From Gemmataceae bacterium (GTDB lineage: Bacteria; Planctomycetota; Planctomycetia; Gemmatales; Gemmataceae), in assembly GCA_019636445.1 (NCBI GenBank), contig JAHBXO010000029.1, positions 1-64,000 of the forward strand: 64,000 bases of DNA, given 5' to 3'. Below, one piece after another: positions 17,480 through 26,204 of this stretch. Positions within the stretch are counted from its first letter, which is position 1. The number at the start of each line of letters is the position of its first letter. A program made the position numbers and the translations under genes. The notes below the pieces were generated by a model. The model did not search any database, was not told the DNA's origin, and saw nothing but the letters and a program-made list of their open reading frames with translations.

Positions 17480-18700
17480 ATGCCAGATTACAGCTACGAA
17501 GCCCTCGCCAAGACGGGCCTGAAGCAGACGGGGACGCTCAGCGCCGGATCGGAGCGCGAAGCGATCACGATGCTGGACGCGCGCGGCCTGTTCCCCATCA
17601 AGATCACCTCCGCCGGCAACCCTTCGACCTCCGGCGGCTTCGGCTTCTTCAGCGGCGTCAGCAAGCGCGAGATCGCCACCGTCTACGCCCAAATGGCCGA
17701 TCTCCTCCATGCCGGCGTCCCCTTGCTTCGCTCCCTCGAAATCCTCGAGAAGCAAGGCACGAACAAGCGGCTCTCCGCCATCATGCGCGACGTGCGCCTC
17801 AAGGTCGCCGACGGCACCAACCTCGCGCAAGCGATGGCGGCGCACCCCAAAGTCTTTGACGAACTCGCCGTCAGCATGGTCCGCGCCGGGCAGGAGGGCG
17901 GCTTTCTCGAAGACGTGCTCAAGCGCATCGCCACGTTCGTCGAGCACCAGGAAGACCTGAAGGCGAAGGTGGTCGGAGCGCTCGCGTATCCGGTCTTCCT
18001 CGCCGTCGCCGGCACGCTCGTGCTGAATATCCTTGTGATCTTCTTCGTGCCGATGTTCGAGCCGATCTTCGAGAAACTCGCCGCCAAGGGCGAACTTCCG
18101 GTCCTCACGACGTACCTCATCGGCTTCAGCCACTTCCAGCAGTCGTGGCTCGGCGCGATTTCGTTGGTTGGCGCAATCGTCGGCTTTATCGCCTTTGTGC
18201 GTTGGACGCGCGGCTCCGGCCGCCGCATCGCCGACGCCGCACGTCTCAAGATCCCGCTTTTCGGCAAGATCTTCCTCGGCCTCGCCCTCTCCCGCTTCAC
18301 GCGCATCCTCGGCACGATGCTCCACAACGGCATCCCGCTCTTGAAATCGCTCACCATCGCCAAGGACTCGACCGGCAACCGCGTTCTCGCCGAGGCGGTC
18401 GAAAAGTCCGCTGACAGCGTCATGCAGGGCCAGAAGTTGGCCGACCCGCTGCGGCGCAGCCCGCACTTCCCGTCGGACGTGGTCGAAATGATCGCCGTCG
18501 GCGAGGAAGCGAACACGCTTGAGACGGTGCTGGTGGGTATCGCGGACAGCCTGGAGAAGCGGACGGCGCGGAACCTGGAACTGATGGTGAAGTTGCTGGA
18601 GCCGTTGATGTTGCTCATCATGGCCGGCGTCGTCTTACTGGTGGTCATGGGCCTGTTGTTGCCGATCTTCAAGATGGGCCAGGCGGTCGGAACCGGATGA
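17480..18700 (+). CDS. gspF: Type II secretion inner-membrane platform protein GspF
   Basis: 406 residues with the two tandem T2SSF domains (about 66-189 and 270-392) and three membrane segments (around 170-190, 220-240 and 375-395). Family motifs such as LLHAGVPLLRSLEILEKQ and ALSRFTRILGTMLHNGIPLLKSL are clear, as is the N-terminal YSYEALAKTG segment. It anchors GspE and the pseudopilus at the inner membrane. It follows gspE by 11 bases; a 225-base gap containing a hairpin then separates it from gspG. Confidence 0.95.
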   Translation: MPDYSYEALAKTGLKQTGTLSAGSEREAITMLDARGLFPIKITSAGNPSTSGGFGFFSGVSKREIATVYAQMADLLHAGVPLLRSLEILEKQGTNKRLSAIMRDVRLKVADGTNLAQAMAAHPKVFDELAVSMVRAGQEGGFLEDVLKRIATFVEHQEDLKAKVVGALAYPVFLAVAGTLVLNILVIFFVPMFEPIFEKLAAKGELPVLTTYLIGFSHFQQSWLGAISLVGAIVGFIAFVRWTRGSGRRIADAARLKIPLFGKIFLGLALSRFTRILGTMLHNGIPLLKSLTIAKDSTGNRVLAEAVEKSADSVMQGQKLADPLRRSPHFPSDVVEMIAVGEEANTLETVLVGIADSLEKRTARNLELMVKLLEPLMLLIMAGVVLLVVMGLLLPIFKMGQAVGTG

Positions 18701-18824
18701 GTGGAATTGATGAGAGATCGCATTCGGTTGCTGAATTGCCGGTCGCACTGGAAATTCCGGCACCGTTTAGGAGAATAGCAGGTATCCCACCCCGTACGGC
18801 CGCGCGGCGCGTCCGTTCTCATAA

Positions 18825-18890
18825 ATAGGCGTAAAGCCTTAACAGAACACGACTTAAAGTCTCATGTTCCGTTAAGTTCGGCCCGCCTAT
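18825..18890 (+). promoter_or_regulatory. Nested inverted repeat upstream of gspG
   Basis: Arms CTTAACAGAACA (18838-18849) and TGTTCCGTTAAG (18865-18876) match at 11 of 12 positions; the loop holds the perfect small palindrome GACTTAAAGTC; and outer arms ATAGGCG (18825-18831) and CGCCTAT (18884-18890) also pair. A promoter-like TATACT (18888-18893) overlaps the right edge. It lies 36 bases before the gspG start, which has its own CAGGAG ribosome site at 18914-18919. Confidence 0.6.
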
Positions 18891-18925
18891 ACTGGCAGCA
18901 GAACCTGCCGTTTCAGGAGTTTCCG

Positions 18926-19333
18926 ATGATCGTCAAACAGTCGCGTTCGCAACGCATGCTCCGGCCGGGCTTCACCCTGCTCGAAGTCCTCGTCGTCGTC
19001 GCCATTCTCGTGATCCTGGCGAGCGTCGCCGGCATCGCCGTCTTCAGCTTCCTCGACGACGCCAAGGTCAATAAGGCCAAACTGGACATGACGGCGCTCG
19101 AGAAGACCTATAAGGCGATGGCGATCCAGTTCCCCGACGAGGTCAACCCCGACACGTTCAACATCGGCATGCTCGCGTCAAAGATGGAGCAGGGCCAGAA
19201 CGCCCTGTTGGACCCGTGGGGCAAGCCGTACCAGTTCCGCTTCGTCCAGTCGAGCGACACCGGCGAAATGCGGATCCAGTTCTTCACGCTCAACGACAAG
19301 ACCGGCGAAGAGATCTTCTGGCCTCGCTACTGA
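18926..19333 (+). CDS. gspG: Type II secretion major pseudopilin GspG
   Basis: 135 residues. The prepilin cleavage site PG|FTLLEVLVVVAILVILA is at residues 14-15, with Glu5 of the mature protein present, followed by the long hydrophobic helix. The C-terminal part has the GspG pattern LLDPWGKPYQFRF. It should be the main subunit of the periplasmic pseudopilus after processing by a prepilin peptidase, which is not in this window. A CAGGAG ribosome site lies 7-12 bases upstream, and a large inverted repeat precedes the gene, consistent with separate, stronger expression. Confidence 0.92.
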   Translation: MIVKQSRSQRMLRPGFTLLEVLVVVAILVILASVAGIAVFSFLDDAKVNKAKLDMTALEKTYKAMAIQFPDEVNPDTFNIGMLASKMEQGQNALLDPWGKPYQFRFVQSSDTGEMRIQFFTLNDKTGEEIFWPRY

Positions 19334-19346
19334 TCCAGAGGTTCCC

Positions 19347-19907
19347 ATGATCCGCCGCACGCGTCGTCCGGGTTACACGCTGCTCGAGGTGATGGCCGTC
19401 ATGGCGGTCCTCGTCGTCCTTGGCGTTATGATCCTGCCGACGCTCTCCGGCATCCGGGGGAACACGAACCTCAAGGCCGGGGCGGACATCATCCGTGCCC
19501 TGCTCGCCGAGGGGCGGGCGAAGGCGATCGAGGACGGGAAGAACTACAAGCTGACCTTCTCCACCGACGGGCGGATCGTGCGCGTCGAACCGGACGTGAA
19601 CGCAATCACGGGCGAGGCGGTGCAACCCGACGCGGACGATCGGCCGATCGTCCGCGAGGAAGAGCTGCCGAAGGGCGTGACGGTGGCGATCATCGACCTG
19701 CTGGACGACGACGCGACGCCGCTTGACGACGGTACCGGCCGGCAGCGCGTGGCAACCCTGCTGCCCGACGGCACCTGCCGCGAAGACAGCGTCTTCGTCC
19801 AGCTATCCGAGGCGAACCTCAAGCCGCTCACGCTCCGCATCCGCGGGCTGACCGGCAACATCACGGTCGAGAATACACCGGCGACCGCGACGGGGGCGAT
19901 GCCATGA
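19347..19907 (+). CDS. GspH-like minor pseudopilin
   Basis: 186 residues with the prepilin site RPG|YTLLEVMAVMAVLVVLGVMI at the N-terminus and a beta-rich domain starting at ADIIRALLAEGRAKAIEDGKNYKLTF, which matches the GspH/FimT pattern. It is probably a pseudopilus tip component. It follows gspG by 13 bases and overlaps the next gene by 4 bases (ATGA). H, I and J assignments here rest on gene order and the N-terminal helix plus this pattern. Confidence 0.8.
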   Translation: MIRRTRRPGYTLLEVMAVMAVLVVLGVMILPTLSGIRGNTNLKAGADIIRALLAEGRAKAIEDGKNYKLTFSTDGRIVRVEPDVNAITGEAVQPDADDRPIVREEELPKGVTVAIIDLLDDDATPLDDGTGRQRVATLLPDGTCREDSVFVQLSEANLKPLTLRIRGLTGNITVENTPATATGAMP

Positions 19908-20338
19908 TCGCACGACCGACGCTCGCGAAGCGCGAAGGCCTCACGCTCCTGGAAGTGCTGCTCGCGATGGGCATCTTCCTTCTGGCGATGACGGCGCTAA
20001 CACGCCTCATGGACATCGCCACCGACGCGGCGCTGGATGCGACTTTCCGCTCGGACGCGAACCGGCTGGCGCAGTCGAAGCTCGCGGAGATCGAAGCCGG
20101 CGTGATCCCCCCGGACCTGGGCGCCGCGGGCACGTTCGACGCGGAGCCGGGCTGGAGTTGGACGATGCAATCCGAGCCGTGGAGCGTACCGAGCCTGTAC
20201 ACGGTCAACGTGACGGTCTCGCGGACCTCCGGCAAGCCGGTGAGCGTGACACATTCCCAGATCGTGTATGACAGCCGGCAAATGGGGAAGTCCGGCGAGA
20301 TCGCCAAACCGGAATCGACGGCGGGGGCCATGCCATGA
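19904..20338 (+). CDS. GspI-like minor pseudopilin
   Basis: 144 residues. The N-terminus KREG|LTLLEVLLAMGIFLLAMTALTRL is a type IV pilin-like methylation and assembly helix; the remainder is a small globular domain with an ANRLAQSKLAEIEAG helix and a WSWTMQSEPW segment, which resembles GspI (the conserved W-x-W type strand after the helix). It is likely the adaptor in the minor pseudopilin tip complex. It overlaps both neighbours by 4 bases, so translation is coupled. Confidence 0.75.
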   Translation: MIARPTLAKREGLTLLEVLLAMGIFLLAMTALTRLMDIATDAALDATFRSDANRLAQSKLAEIEAGVIPPDLGAAGTFDAEPGWSWTMQSEPWSVPSLYTVNVTVSRTSGKPVSVTHSQIVYDSRQMGKSGEIAKPESTAGAMP

Positions 20339-21255
20339 TGCTCGCACGTTCGCGGAATCGGCGGTCCGGCTTCACGCTGCTCGAGGTGTTGCTCGCCACC
20401 GTGATCGGCATCATGCTCTTGAGCGGGCTTTATGTCACGTTCGAGATGGTCTTGAAGCAGTCCGACGCCGGGCGGACCGCCGTCGAGCGGGGCGACCTTT
20501 CGCGGGCGATCGTGAACCGGATGACGCTGGATCTGTCGGGCAGTCTCGGCCCGCTGCCTCCGAAGTCCGGCGGCGGCCTGCCCCCCGAATCAACCAACAT
20601 CAATTCGGGATCCGCCGCGAGTTCCTCGAGCTCATCCAGTTCCAGCGGTTCCACGACAACGGGTACCGAGGGAACGACCGGTACCGAAGGCTCGACGGAA
20701 ACGGAAACCACCACCTCCGAGATGGCCGTCGCGGCCGACGTGCCGTTCCAGGGGGGCGTGTTCGGCTCTGGGAAGCAACTGACGCTGTACGTCAGCCGCG
20801 TGCCGACAGACCTGCTGGACGTGAATTCGGCGGCGCAGACGGCGCTCGGCGGCGATCCGAAGCCGGACCTGCGGCGGATCTCCTACTACCTCGGCGCGAC
20901 CGGTGGGCTGTGCCGGCAGGAACAGTTCCTGGTCACGGCCGATGGCGTGCGCAATTCGACCGATCCCGACTACACGCGCGAGACCGTCGACCTGATCGCC
21001 GAGGAAGTGATCGATGTGAACTTCGAGTATTATGATGGCGGTTCGTGGAGTTCCACCTGGGCCGGCGACGAGGAGAACTCGGACGGCAAGACGGTGAAGG
21101 GGCCGCCCCGCGCCATCAAGATGACAATGGTCATCGCGGACGACGACGGCAACCAGAAGACGGTCGAACATGTGTTCGCCATCCGTGCCGCCGTCGGTAC
21201 CTTCCTGCCGCCGCTGCCGCCGGAAGACACCACGACCACGACGGAGGGGATGTGA
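20335..21255 (+). CDS. GspJ-like minor pseudopilin with Ser/Thr-rich insert
   Basis: 306 residues, longer than usual GspJ (around 200). The prepilin site RRSG|FTLLEVLLATVIGIMLLSGLYV is at residues 12-13, and the following helix with GDLSRAIVNRMTLDL and the LRRISYYLGATGGLCRQE strand fit GspJ. Residues 90-128 are a low-complexity Ser, then Thr/Gly/Glu stretch, probably a flexible surface linker and an unusual insertion. An ATGATG start gives two possible initiators three bases apart. The stop overlaps the gspK start by one base (TGATG). Confidence 0.8.
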   Translation: MMLARSRNRRSGFTLLEVLLATVIGIMLLSGLYVTFEMVLKQSDAGRTAVERGDLSRAIVNRMTLDLSGSLGPLPPKSGGGLPPESTNINSGSAASSSSSSSSSGSTTTGTEGTTGTEGSTETETTTSEMAVAADVPFQGGVFGSGKQLTLYVSRVPTDLLDVNSAAQTALGGDPKPDLRRISYYLGATGGLCRQEQFLVTADGVRNSTDPDYTRETVDLIAEEVIDVNFEYYDGGSWSSTWAGDEENSDGKTVKGPPRAIKMTMVIADDDGNQKTVEHVFAIRAAVGTFLPPLPPEDTTTTTEGM

Positions 21256-22778
21256 TGCGTTCCCGTTCCCAACGTCGTCCCGGCTACGTGCTCGTCGCCG
21301 TGCTCATGATCATCGTCGTGCTCTCGCTGGTCGCCTATCGCTTCGCGGATGCGATGGCGGGCGAACAGCAGGTGGCGTTCCGCGCCGGCGAGGCGGCGCA
21401 GGCGAAAGCGTTCGCCATCTCCGGCATCCACTACGCGATGGGAGTGCTGGCGGACCCCGCGTCGATGTCGAACGTGTGCAACGACGACCCGTACGACAAC
21501 TACGGCGCCTTCGCGAACATTCCGGTTTCGAACGACGGCCCGCGCGGCGGAGGCCGGTTCGCCATCGTGAGCGTTACCGAGAGCGATGGGAATGCGTCGT
21601 CCGAAAGGTACATTCAGCGATATGGTGTGACGGACGAAGCCGGCAAGATCAACCTGAACACGATGATGCGGATCGATTCGTCCGGGGAAGCCCTTCGGGC
21701 GATGCTGATCCTGCTGCCGAACATGAGCGAGGACGTCGCCGACGCGATCACCGACTGGCTCGATTCCGACGATGACCAGCGCGCCAGCGGTGCCGAATCG
21801 GCGGCCTATCCGAATTATCGGCCGCGCAACGGACCGATCAACACGCTCGACGAACTGCTGTTGGTACGGGGTGTCACGACCGCCAATCTCTACGGCAACG
21901 ACCGCAACCGGAACGGCGTGCAGGATGCCGACGAGGCCGACGGCAACGATTTTTCCCGCGGGTGGTCCGATTACCTCACCGTGTACGGGCACGAGTTGAA
22001 TGTCGATTCCGCCGGTCAACCCCGACTTTACGTCAACGATGCCGACCTGGCGACGACGCACAAGAATCTGGCGGCGATTGTGGGACAGGACCTGGCCGAT
22101 TACACCATCGCGTACCGGATGTATTCGCAATCGTCGAGCCTGACGGCGCCGTCGGGCAATACGCGGACCGGCACGGCGGCGGACCTCCGCGCCGCAGTGG
22201 AAGCCTCGCTGGCGAACCCCCGGGCGCGCCGGCAGGTCCGGAACTCGATGCTGGTAATGACGAATACGCGGGTGACACTCCCTCGGGCGTCGAATGCTCC
22301 GCAGAACCAACCCGACGTCGTGGTGAACTGCCCGCTGAACGACGCGACGTATTTGAAGTCGGTCCTGCCGACACTCATGGACAAAGTGACGGCGAAAAGC
22401 AACTACGAGTTGAACCCACGGATCAACGTGAATACCTGCCCGCCGACACTGTTGCGGGTGCTGCCGGGCGTGACGGAGGAAGACGTGGCCGCATCGGTGG
22501 CGGCGCGGGCGACGCTGGACCCGCTCAGCGCCGAGTACCGCACGGGCGCGTGGCTGCATACGCAGGCCGGCATGCGGCTGGAAATCTTCAAGGCGATCGA
22601 GACGTATGTCACAGGCTACACGCAGATGTACCGGATTCAGTCGATCGGGTACTTCGCTCGCGGCGGTCCGGTGGCGCGAGTGGAAGCAGTGATCGACACG
22701 AACGGTGGCCAGCCGCGCATCGTGTACTATCGCGACCTGACCGAACTCGGGGGCGGCTTCGCCCCGCCGCGCGAATAA
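21255..22778 (+). CDS. gspK: GspK-like minor pseudopilin
   Basis: 507 residues. A prepilin-type N-terminus (RRPG|YVLVAVLMIIVVLSLVAYRF) lacks Glu5 at the mature position, which is the usual hallmark of GspK, the tip-most pseudopilin. The body contains the GspK-specific AGKINLNTM, ADAITDWLDSDDDQ and TLDELLLVRGV segments and a helix-hairpin-helix-like PRINVNTCPPTLLRVLPGV repeat. Acidic DSDDD and DRNRNGVQDADEADGND stretches could bind calcium. It should cap the pseudopilus with the I- and J-like proteins. ATG 21255 overlaps the previous stop. Confidence 0.85.
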   Translation: MRSRSQRRPGYVLVAVLMIIVVLSLVAYRFADAMAGEQQVAFRAGEAAQAKAFAISGIHYAMGVLADPASMSNVCNDDPYDNYGAFANIPVSNDGPRGGGRFAIVSVTESDGNASSERYIQRYGVTDEAGKINLNTMMRIDSSGEALRAMLILLPNMSEDVADAITDWLDSDDDQRASGAESAAYPNYRPRNGPINTLDELLLVRGVTTANLYGNDRNRNGVQDADEADGNDFSRGWSDYLTVYGHELNVDSAGQPRLYVNDADLATTHKNLAAIVGQDLADYTIAYRMYSQSSSLTAPSGNTRTGTAADLRAAVEASLANPRARRQVRNSMLVMTNTRVTLPRASNAPQNQPDVVVNCPLNDATYLKSVLPTLMDKVTAKSNYELNPRINVNTCPPTLLRVLPGVTEEDVAASVAARATLDPLSAEYRTGAWLHTQAGMRLEIFKAIETYVTGYTQMYRIQSIGYFARGGPVARVEAVIDTNGGQPRIVYYRDLTELGGGFAPPRE

Positions 22779-22807
22779 ATCGTCGATTCACCCAGGAGCT
22801 TTCCCCC

Positions 22808-24466
22808 GTGCCCCGTTTCCTCGCCATCGACGCCGACGCCCACGGACTGACCGTGGCGGCCGGGTCCGTCCGCGGCGGTGCCGTTCTGCTGGAACGGGCG
22901 CCGCTCTGGTTGGACGCCCCGCAGCCGCTTGCACCGTCCGGCGTGGCGGCGCTCGCGCCGCGCCTGGCCGAGTTATTGAAGTCGGCCGGCATCGCCCCGG
23001 CGCCCGTCCTGTTCGCACTCGGCCGCGACAAAGTCGTGATGAAGGAACTGAAACATCCGCCGTCGGCGCCGCAGGACGAACCGGCGATTGTGCGCTTCCA
23101 GGCGATGAAGGAATTCACGGAGTCACCGGACGACGGCGTGCTGGACTACGTACCGTTGGGTGCGGAGGCGTCGGGTGAGCGGCGGTCGCTCGTGGCGTTC
23201 GTGAACAAGGATGTCTACGCGGCGGCGCAGGCGCTGTGCGATGGTTCCGGACTAAAGCTCGCCGTGGTATCGCCGCGGCCGTTCGCGGCGGCATCGGCGG
23301 CGGCGCGGGCGGTCACGACGGGTGCCATGCCGGTGCCGGACGTCGTGGACGCCGCGATCGCCGTGCTGACGCTGAACGAAACGTCGGGCGAGTTCGCAGT
23401 GGTGAAAAACGGAGTGATCCGGTTCTCGCGGCCGGTGTCGGCGATCGCGATGGCGAGCGAAGCGGCGCTGGTGGGGGCATTGCGGAACAACCTCGCGATG
23501 TACGCGGCCCAGTCGGGCGGCGACGCGGTGCAAGCGATCTACCTCGCGGAGGCGGACGCGGGTCTGTCGGGTTGGTCGGGACGGCTGGGCGCGTCGCTGC
23601 CGGTGCCGGTCTATCCGTTCGATCCGCTCGCGGGCTTTGCCGGCGTGGAGGCGATAGCGCCGAAGCAGCGGGCGCGGTTCGCGGGCGTCGTGGGGTTGCT
23701 GGCAGGGCAGGCGAAGTTCGGCCCGTCGCCGATCAACTTCGCGCAGCCGCGCCAGCCTAAGGCCGCCGTCGACCCGAACCGGAACCGGAACGCCGTGGTC
23801 GTACTCGTCGGTCTCGTACTCCTCGCCGGCGTCGCGCTGGGCGGCTACATCCTCGTCAGCAACTCGAACGCCATGACGGCGAGCATGCGCCGGCAGGTCG
23901 AGGCCGTTAAGAAACAGATCGAGGACGCCGAACCGAACGCGAAGCGCCTCGCCGCGGCCGAGGACTTCGAGAAGCGCGGCGTCGCCTGGATCGACGAACT
24001 CTACGATCTCTCCGTGCAGTTCCCGGACATCAACAAGATGAAAGTCACGTCGTTCGTCGGCACGGCGATCCCGCCGCCGACGGCGAAGGACAAGCAACGG
24101 CAGACCTTGTCGGCCACGCAGGCCCCGCGTGCGAGCGCGAACGTCATCGTTCCGGTGGCCAAGCTACGGTTGCAGATCGCCTCCGAAAACGCGACGTTCC
24201 CCGAGGAACTGGTGAGGTCGCTCTCACGGGAATCGCGGTACTATTCCGGAGTGAAGATGACGACCGGACCGCTCCTGGCCGGCGGCGGATCCCGGACGCC
24301 GACGCAGCAGTTCATCGTCGACGCACAGCTCGCGCATCGCTCGCCGGCCGATTATCTCGCCAAGCTCCGCGTGACGGTGCCTAAGCCGGTCGAGGCCGAA
24401 AAGCCCGCCGCGCCCGTGCCCGACGATTTCCCCAACGGGTTCGACCCGGACGGAGGCAACCCGTGA
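22808..24466 (+). CDS. GspL-like assembly protein (PilM-PilN type fusion)
   Basis: 552 residues. The first ~330 residues form an actin-like PilM/GspL cytoplasmic domain (RFLAIDADAHGLTVAAG at the start). One membrane segment follows at about 325-345 (VVVLVGLVLLAGVALGGYIL), then a coiled region and a PilN-like periplasmic domain. This is the GspL topology, linking GspE to GspM in the inner membrane. GTG 22808 is chosen because CAGGAG lies about 10 bases upstream and the first beta strand starts there; the open frame further upstream overlaps gspK. It overlaps the next gene by 4 bases. Confidence 0.7.
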   Translation: MPRFLAIDADAHGLTVAAGSVRGGAVLLERAPLWLDAPQPLAPSGVAALAPRLAELLKSAGIAPAPVLFALGRDKVVMKELKHPPSAPQDEPAIVRFQAMKEFTESPDDGVLDYVPLGAEASGERRSLVAFVNKDVYAAAQALCDGSGLKLAVVSPRPFAAASAAARAVTTGAMPVPDVVDAAIAVLTLNETSGEFAVVKNGVIRFSRPVSAIAMASEAALVGALRNNLAMYAAQSGGDAVQAIYLAEADAGLSGWSGRLGASLPVPVYPFDPLAGFAGVEAIAPKQRARFAGVVGLLAGQAKFGPSPINFAQPRQPKAAVDPNRNRNAVVVLVGLVLLAGVALGGYILVSNSNAMTASMRRQVEAVKKQIEDAEPNAKRLAAAEDFEKRGVAWIDELYDLSVQFPDINKMKVTSFVGTAIPPPTAKDKQRQTLSATQAPRASANVIVPVAKLRLQIASENATFPEELVRSLSRESRYYSGVKMTTGPLLAGGGSRTPTQQFIVDAQLAHRSPADYLAKLRVTVPKPVEAEKPAAPVPDDFPNGFDPDGGNP

Positions 24467-25947
24467 CCGCCCGTGAAAAGAAACTCCTCGCCATCGTCGG
24501 TGTGATGGGTCTCCTCGGCGTCGTTTATGCCGGCTACGAGATGATCCTCAAGCCGATCCAACGCAACCGCGCCGAGATGACCAAACTCGAGGACGAGTTG
24601 TCCGACAAGCAGCGCGTGCTGGACAAGATGGTGCTCGACCAGAAACGCCTGCCGATCGCCAAGCGCCGCAGTCTGCCGGCCGACGTCGACGTCGCCAAGC
24701 GCGAATACGAGGCCGCCCTTGGCTACCTCCTGCGCTCCAACGGCGTCCCGCCCGGCTACACGATCGTGCCCAAGGACGCCGGCGACCTCCGCAGCATCCC
24801 CGATATCGCTCCCAAACGACCCGCCTACCAGCGCATCGGTTACGACGTGCGCATGCAGAAGGTCGACCTTCCCACCGTCACGAAAGTGCTCAAGGCGTAC
24901 TACGACCTGAACCTCCTGCACCAGATCACCGTGCTCGACATCAAGCGAGTCGAGAAGGAAGGCTCGTCCGGCGGATTCGCACGGAAGGGCGGGGACCGCG
25001 CCGATCTCGAAGTGACGCTCCATACCGAGGCGATCATTCTGGATGGCGCGGAGCAGCGGCGGACGCTCCTGCCCGTACCCATCGCCTTTGCGGCTGCCGG
25101 CGGCATCGGCGGCTACCAGGCCGTACTGCACTTGCCCGAAGCCGGCCGCGGCATCAAGACCCAGCAGTTCCCTTCCGTGCTGGCGTCGGGAGCCCGCGAA
25201 TACCTCGCGATGCAGGCCCGCGATGTCTTCCACGGCCCGCTCCCACCGCCGCCGCCGCGACCACCGGAGCCGCCCGAGCCCGTTCAACCTTTCCGAGCAC
25301 CGCCCGAAGACATCGCGCCGTACATCCGCCTGAACGCGATCACGACGAGTTCCACCGGCGTGAAGGAAGCCGTCGCTTGGGATACGGCCACGAATCACTA
25401 CTACGAAATCAACGTCCGCGACGAGGAAACGCCGTCGCCGGAGTTCCAGTTCATCAAGAAGTACCGGCTTGGCGAGAAGTGGAAGAACCTGGAGTACAAC
25501 AGTTGGAAGCCGGTATCGAAGGCCGAGCCGTTTGTTATTGGCGAGGAAGGGACGGCGACTCAGCGTAAATTCGTGTTCCTTGGGTATCACGAAGACGGCC
25601 TGGTGCTGAAGGAACTGATCTCGGAAACGAAGGAGGAGCCGAAGGACGCCAAGGCTCCGGAACCGAAGAAGGGCGCGAAGGCGCCTGCTCCGAACAAATT
25701 CGACCGGTTCCTGACCCCGAAACTGACAAACGAGCAGATGGCGCAGGTGTCGGCGATCGGCGGGTTTGCGATGACGAAGCCGACGGTCGTGGAAAAGTAT
25801 CACGTCTGGCGTCTGGGAACGACCCTGGCCTCACTGGACGACAAGAAGGCGATGACGGAAGCGGAGGCGAAGAAGTTGCTGGCCAAGGGGCCGGCGAAAG
25901 AACCGGCGGCGGCCGAGCTGGCACCCATGCCGCGGACGTCGAACTGA
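24463..25947 (+). CDS. GspM/PilO-like inner-membrane assembly protein
   Basis: 494 residues with a short cytosolic N-terminus, one membrane helix (about 7-27, LLAIVGVMGLLGVVYAGYEMI) and a coiled-coil (30-65, AEMTKLEDELSDKQRVLDKM), then a ferredoxin-like periplasmic domain, which is the PilO/GspM arrangement. A proline-rich linker (PPPPPRPPEPPEP around 265) leads to an extra C-terminal region of about 220 residues that I do not recognise. Starts with GTG overlapping the stop of the GspL-like gene. Family assignment rests on topology and position. Confidence 0.65.
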   Translation: MTAREKKLLAIVGVMGLLGVVYAGYEMILKPIQRNRAEMTKLEDELSDKQRVLDKMVLDQKRLPIAKRRSLPADVDVAKREYEAALGYLLRSNGVPPGYTIVPKDAGDLRSIPDIAPKRPAYQRIGYDVRMQKVDLPTVTKVLKAYYDLNLLHQITVLDIKRVEKEGSSGGFARKGGDRADLEVTLHTEAIILDGAEQRRTLLPVPIAFAAAGGIGGYQAVLHLPEAGRGIKTQQFPSVLASGAREYLAMQARDVFHGPLPPPPPRPPEPPEPVQPFRAPPEDIAPYIRLNAITTSSTGVKEAVAWDTATNHYYEINVRDEETPSPEFQFIKKYRLGEKWKNLEYNSWKPVSKAEPFVIGEEGTATQRKFVFLGYHEDGLVLKELISETKEEPKDAKAPEPKKGAKAPAPNKFDRFLTPKLTNEQMAQVSAIGGFAMTKPTVVEKYHVWRLGTTLASLDDKKAMTEAEAKKLLAKGPAKEPAAAELAPMPRTSN

Positions 25948-25967
25948 GTTTGGGAAAGCGGGATGGG

Positions 25968-25995
25968 ACGGGGCAAGCCGGGCGGCTTGCCCCGT
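25968..25995 (+). terminator. Strong hairpin between gspM-like gene and secretin gene
   Basis: Perfect 12-bp stem (ACGGGGCAAGCC with GGCTTGCCCCGT) around a 4-base loop, 20 bases past the stop of the gspM-like gene. The T-tract is poor (TGGCGTTTGT), so it may be an attenuator or an mRNA 3'-end stabiliser more than a full terminator. It separates the upstream genes from gspD. Confidence 0.55.
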
Positions 25996-26204
25996 TGGCG
26001 TTTGTGGCGGCACCGAGGTAAACTCATCGGTTCGTCATTCGGATTAAAAATCGCGGACCAGTCCACATTTCGCTTGGCGTTCCGGGTAGTCTAAGGGTAG
26101 ATACCGCCCGAATCCACGGACCGCGGATGAGGGCCTCGCGTCGGGGGACGCGCCGGTTCTCGGGGGCAGGATGCCGCACCGTGAGACACGTTGGGGGATT
26201 CTCG

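Noticed and set aside
16140..17480. Long minus-strand frame opposite gspE
   Set aside because: Mirror of a highly conserved gene; His/Asp/Arg-rich with no domain.
26074..26130. tRNA-like string (GGGTAGTCTAAGGGTAGATA) and a weak TTGGCG-18-TAGATA promoter pattern before gspD
   Set aside because: A D-arm can be drawn, but no anticodon stem, T-arm or matching acceptor arm follows; the promoter boxes match consensus at only about half the positions.
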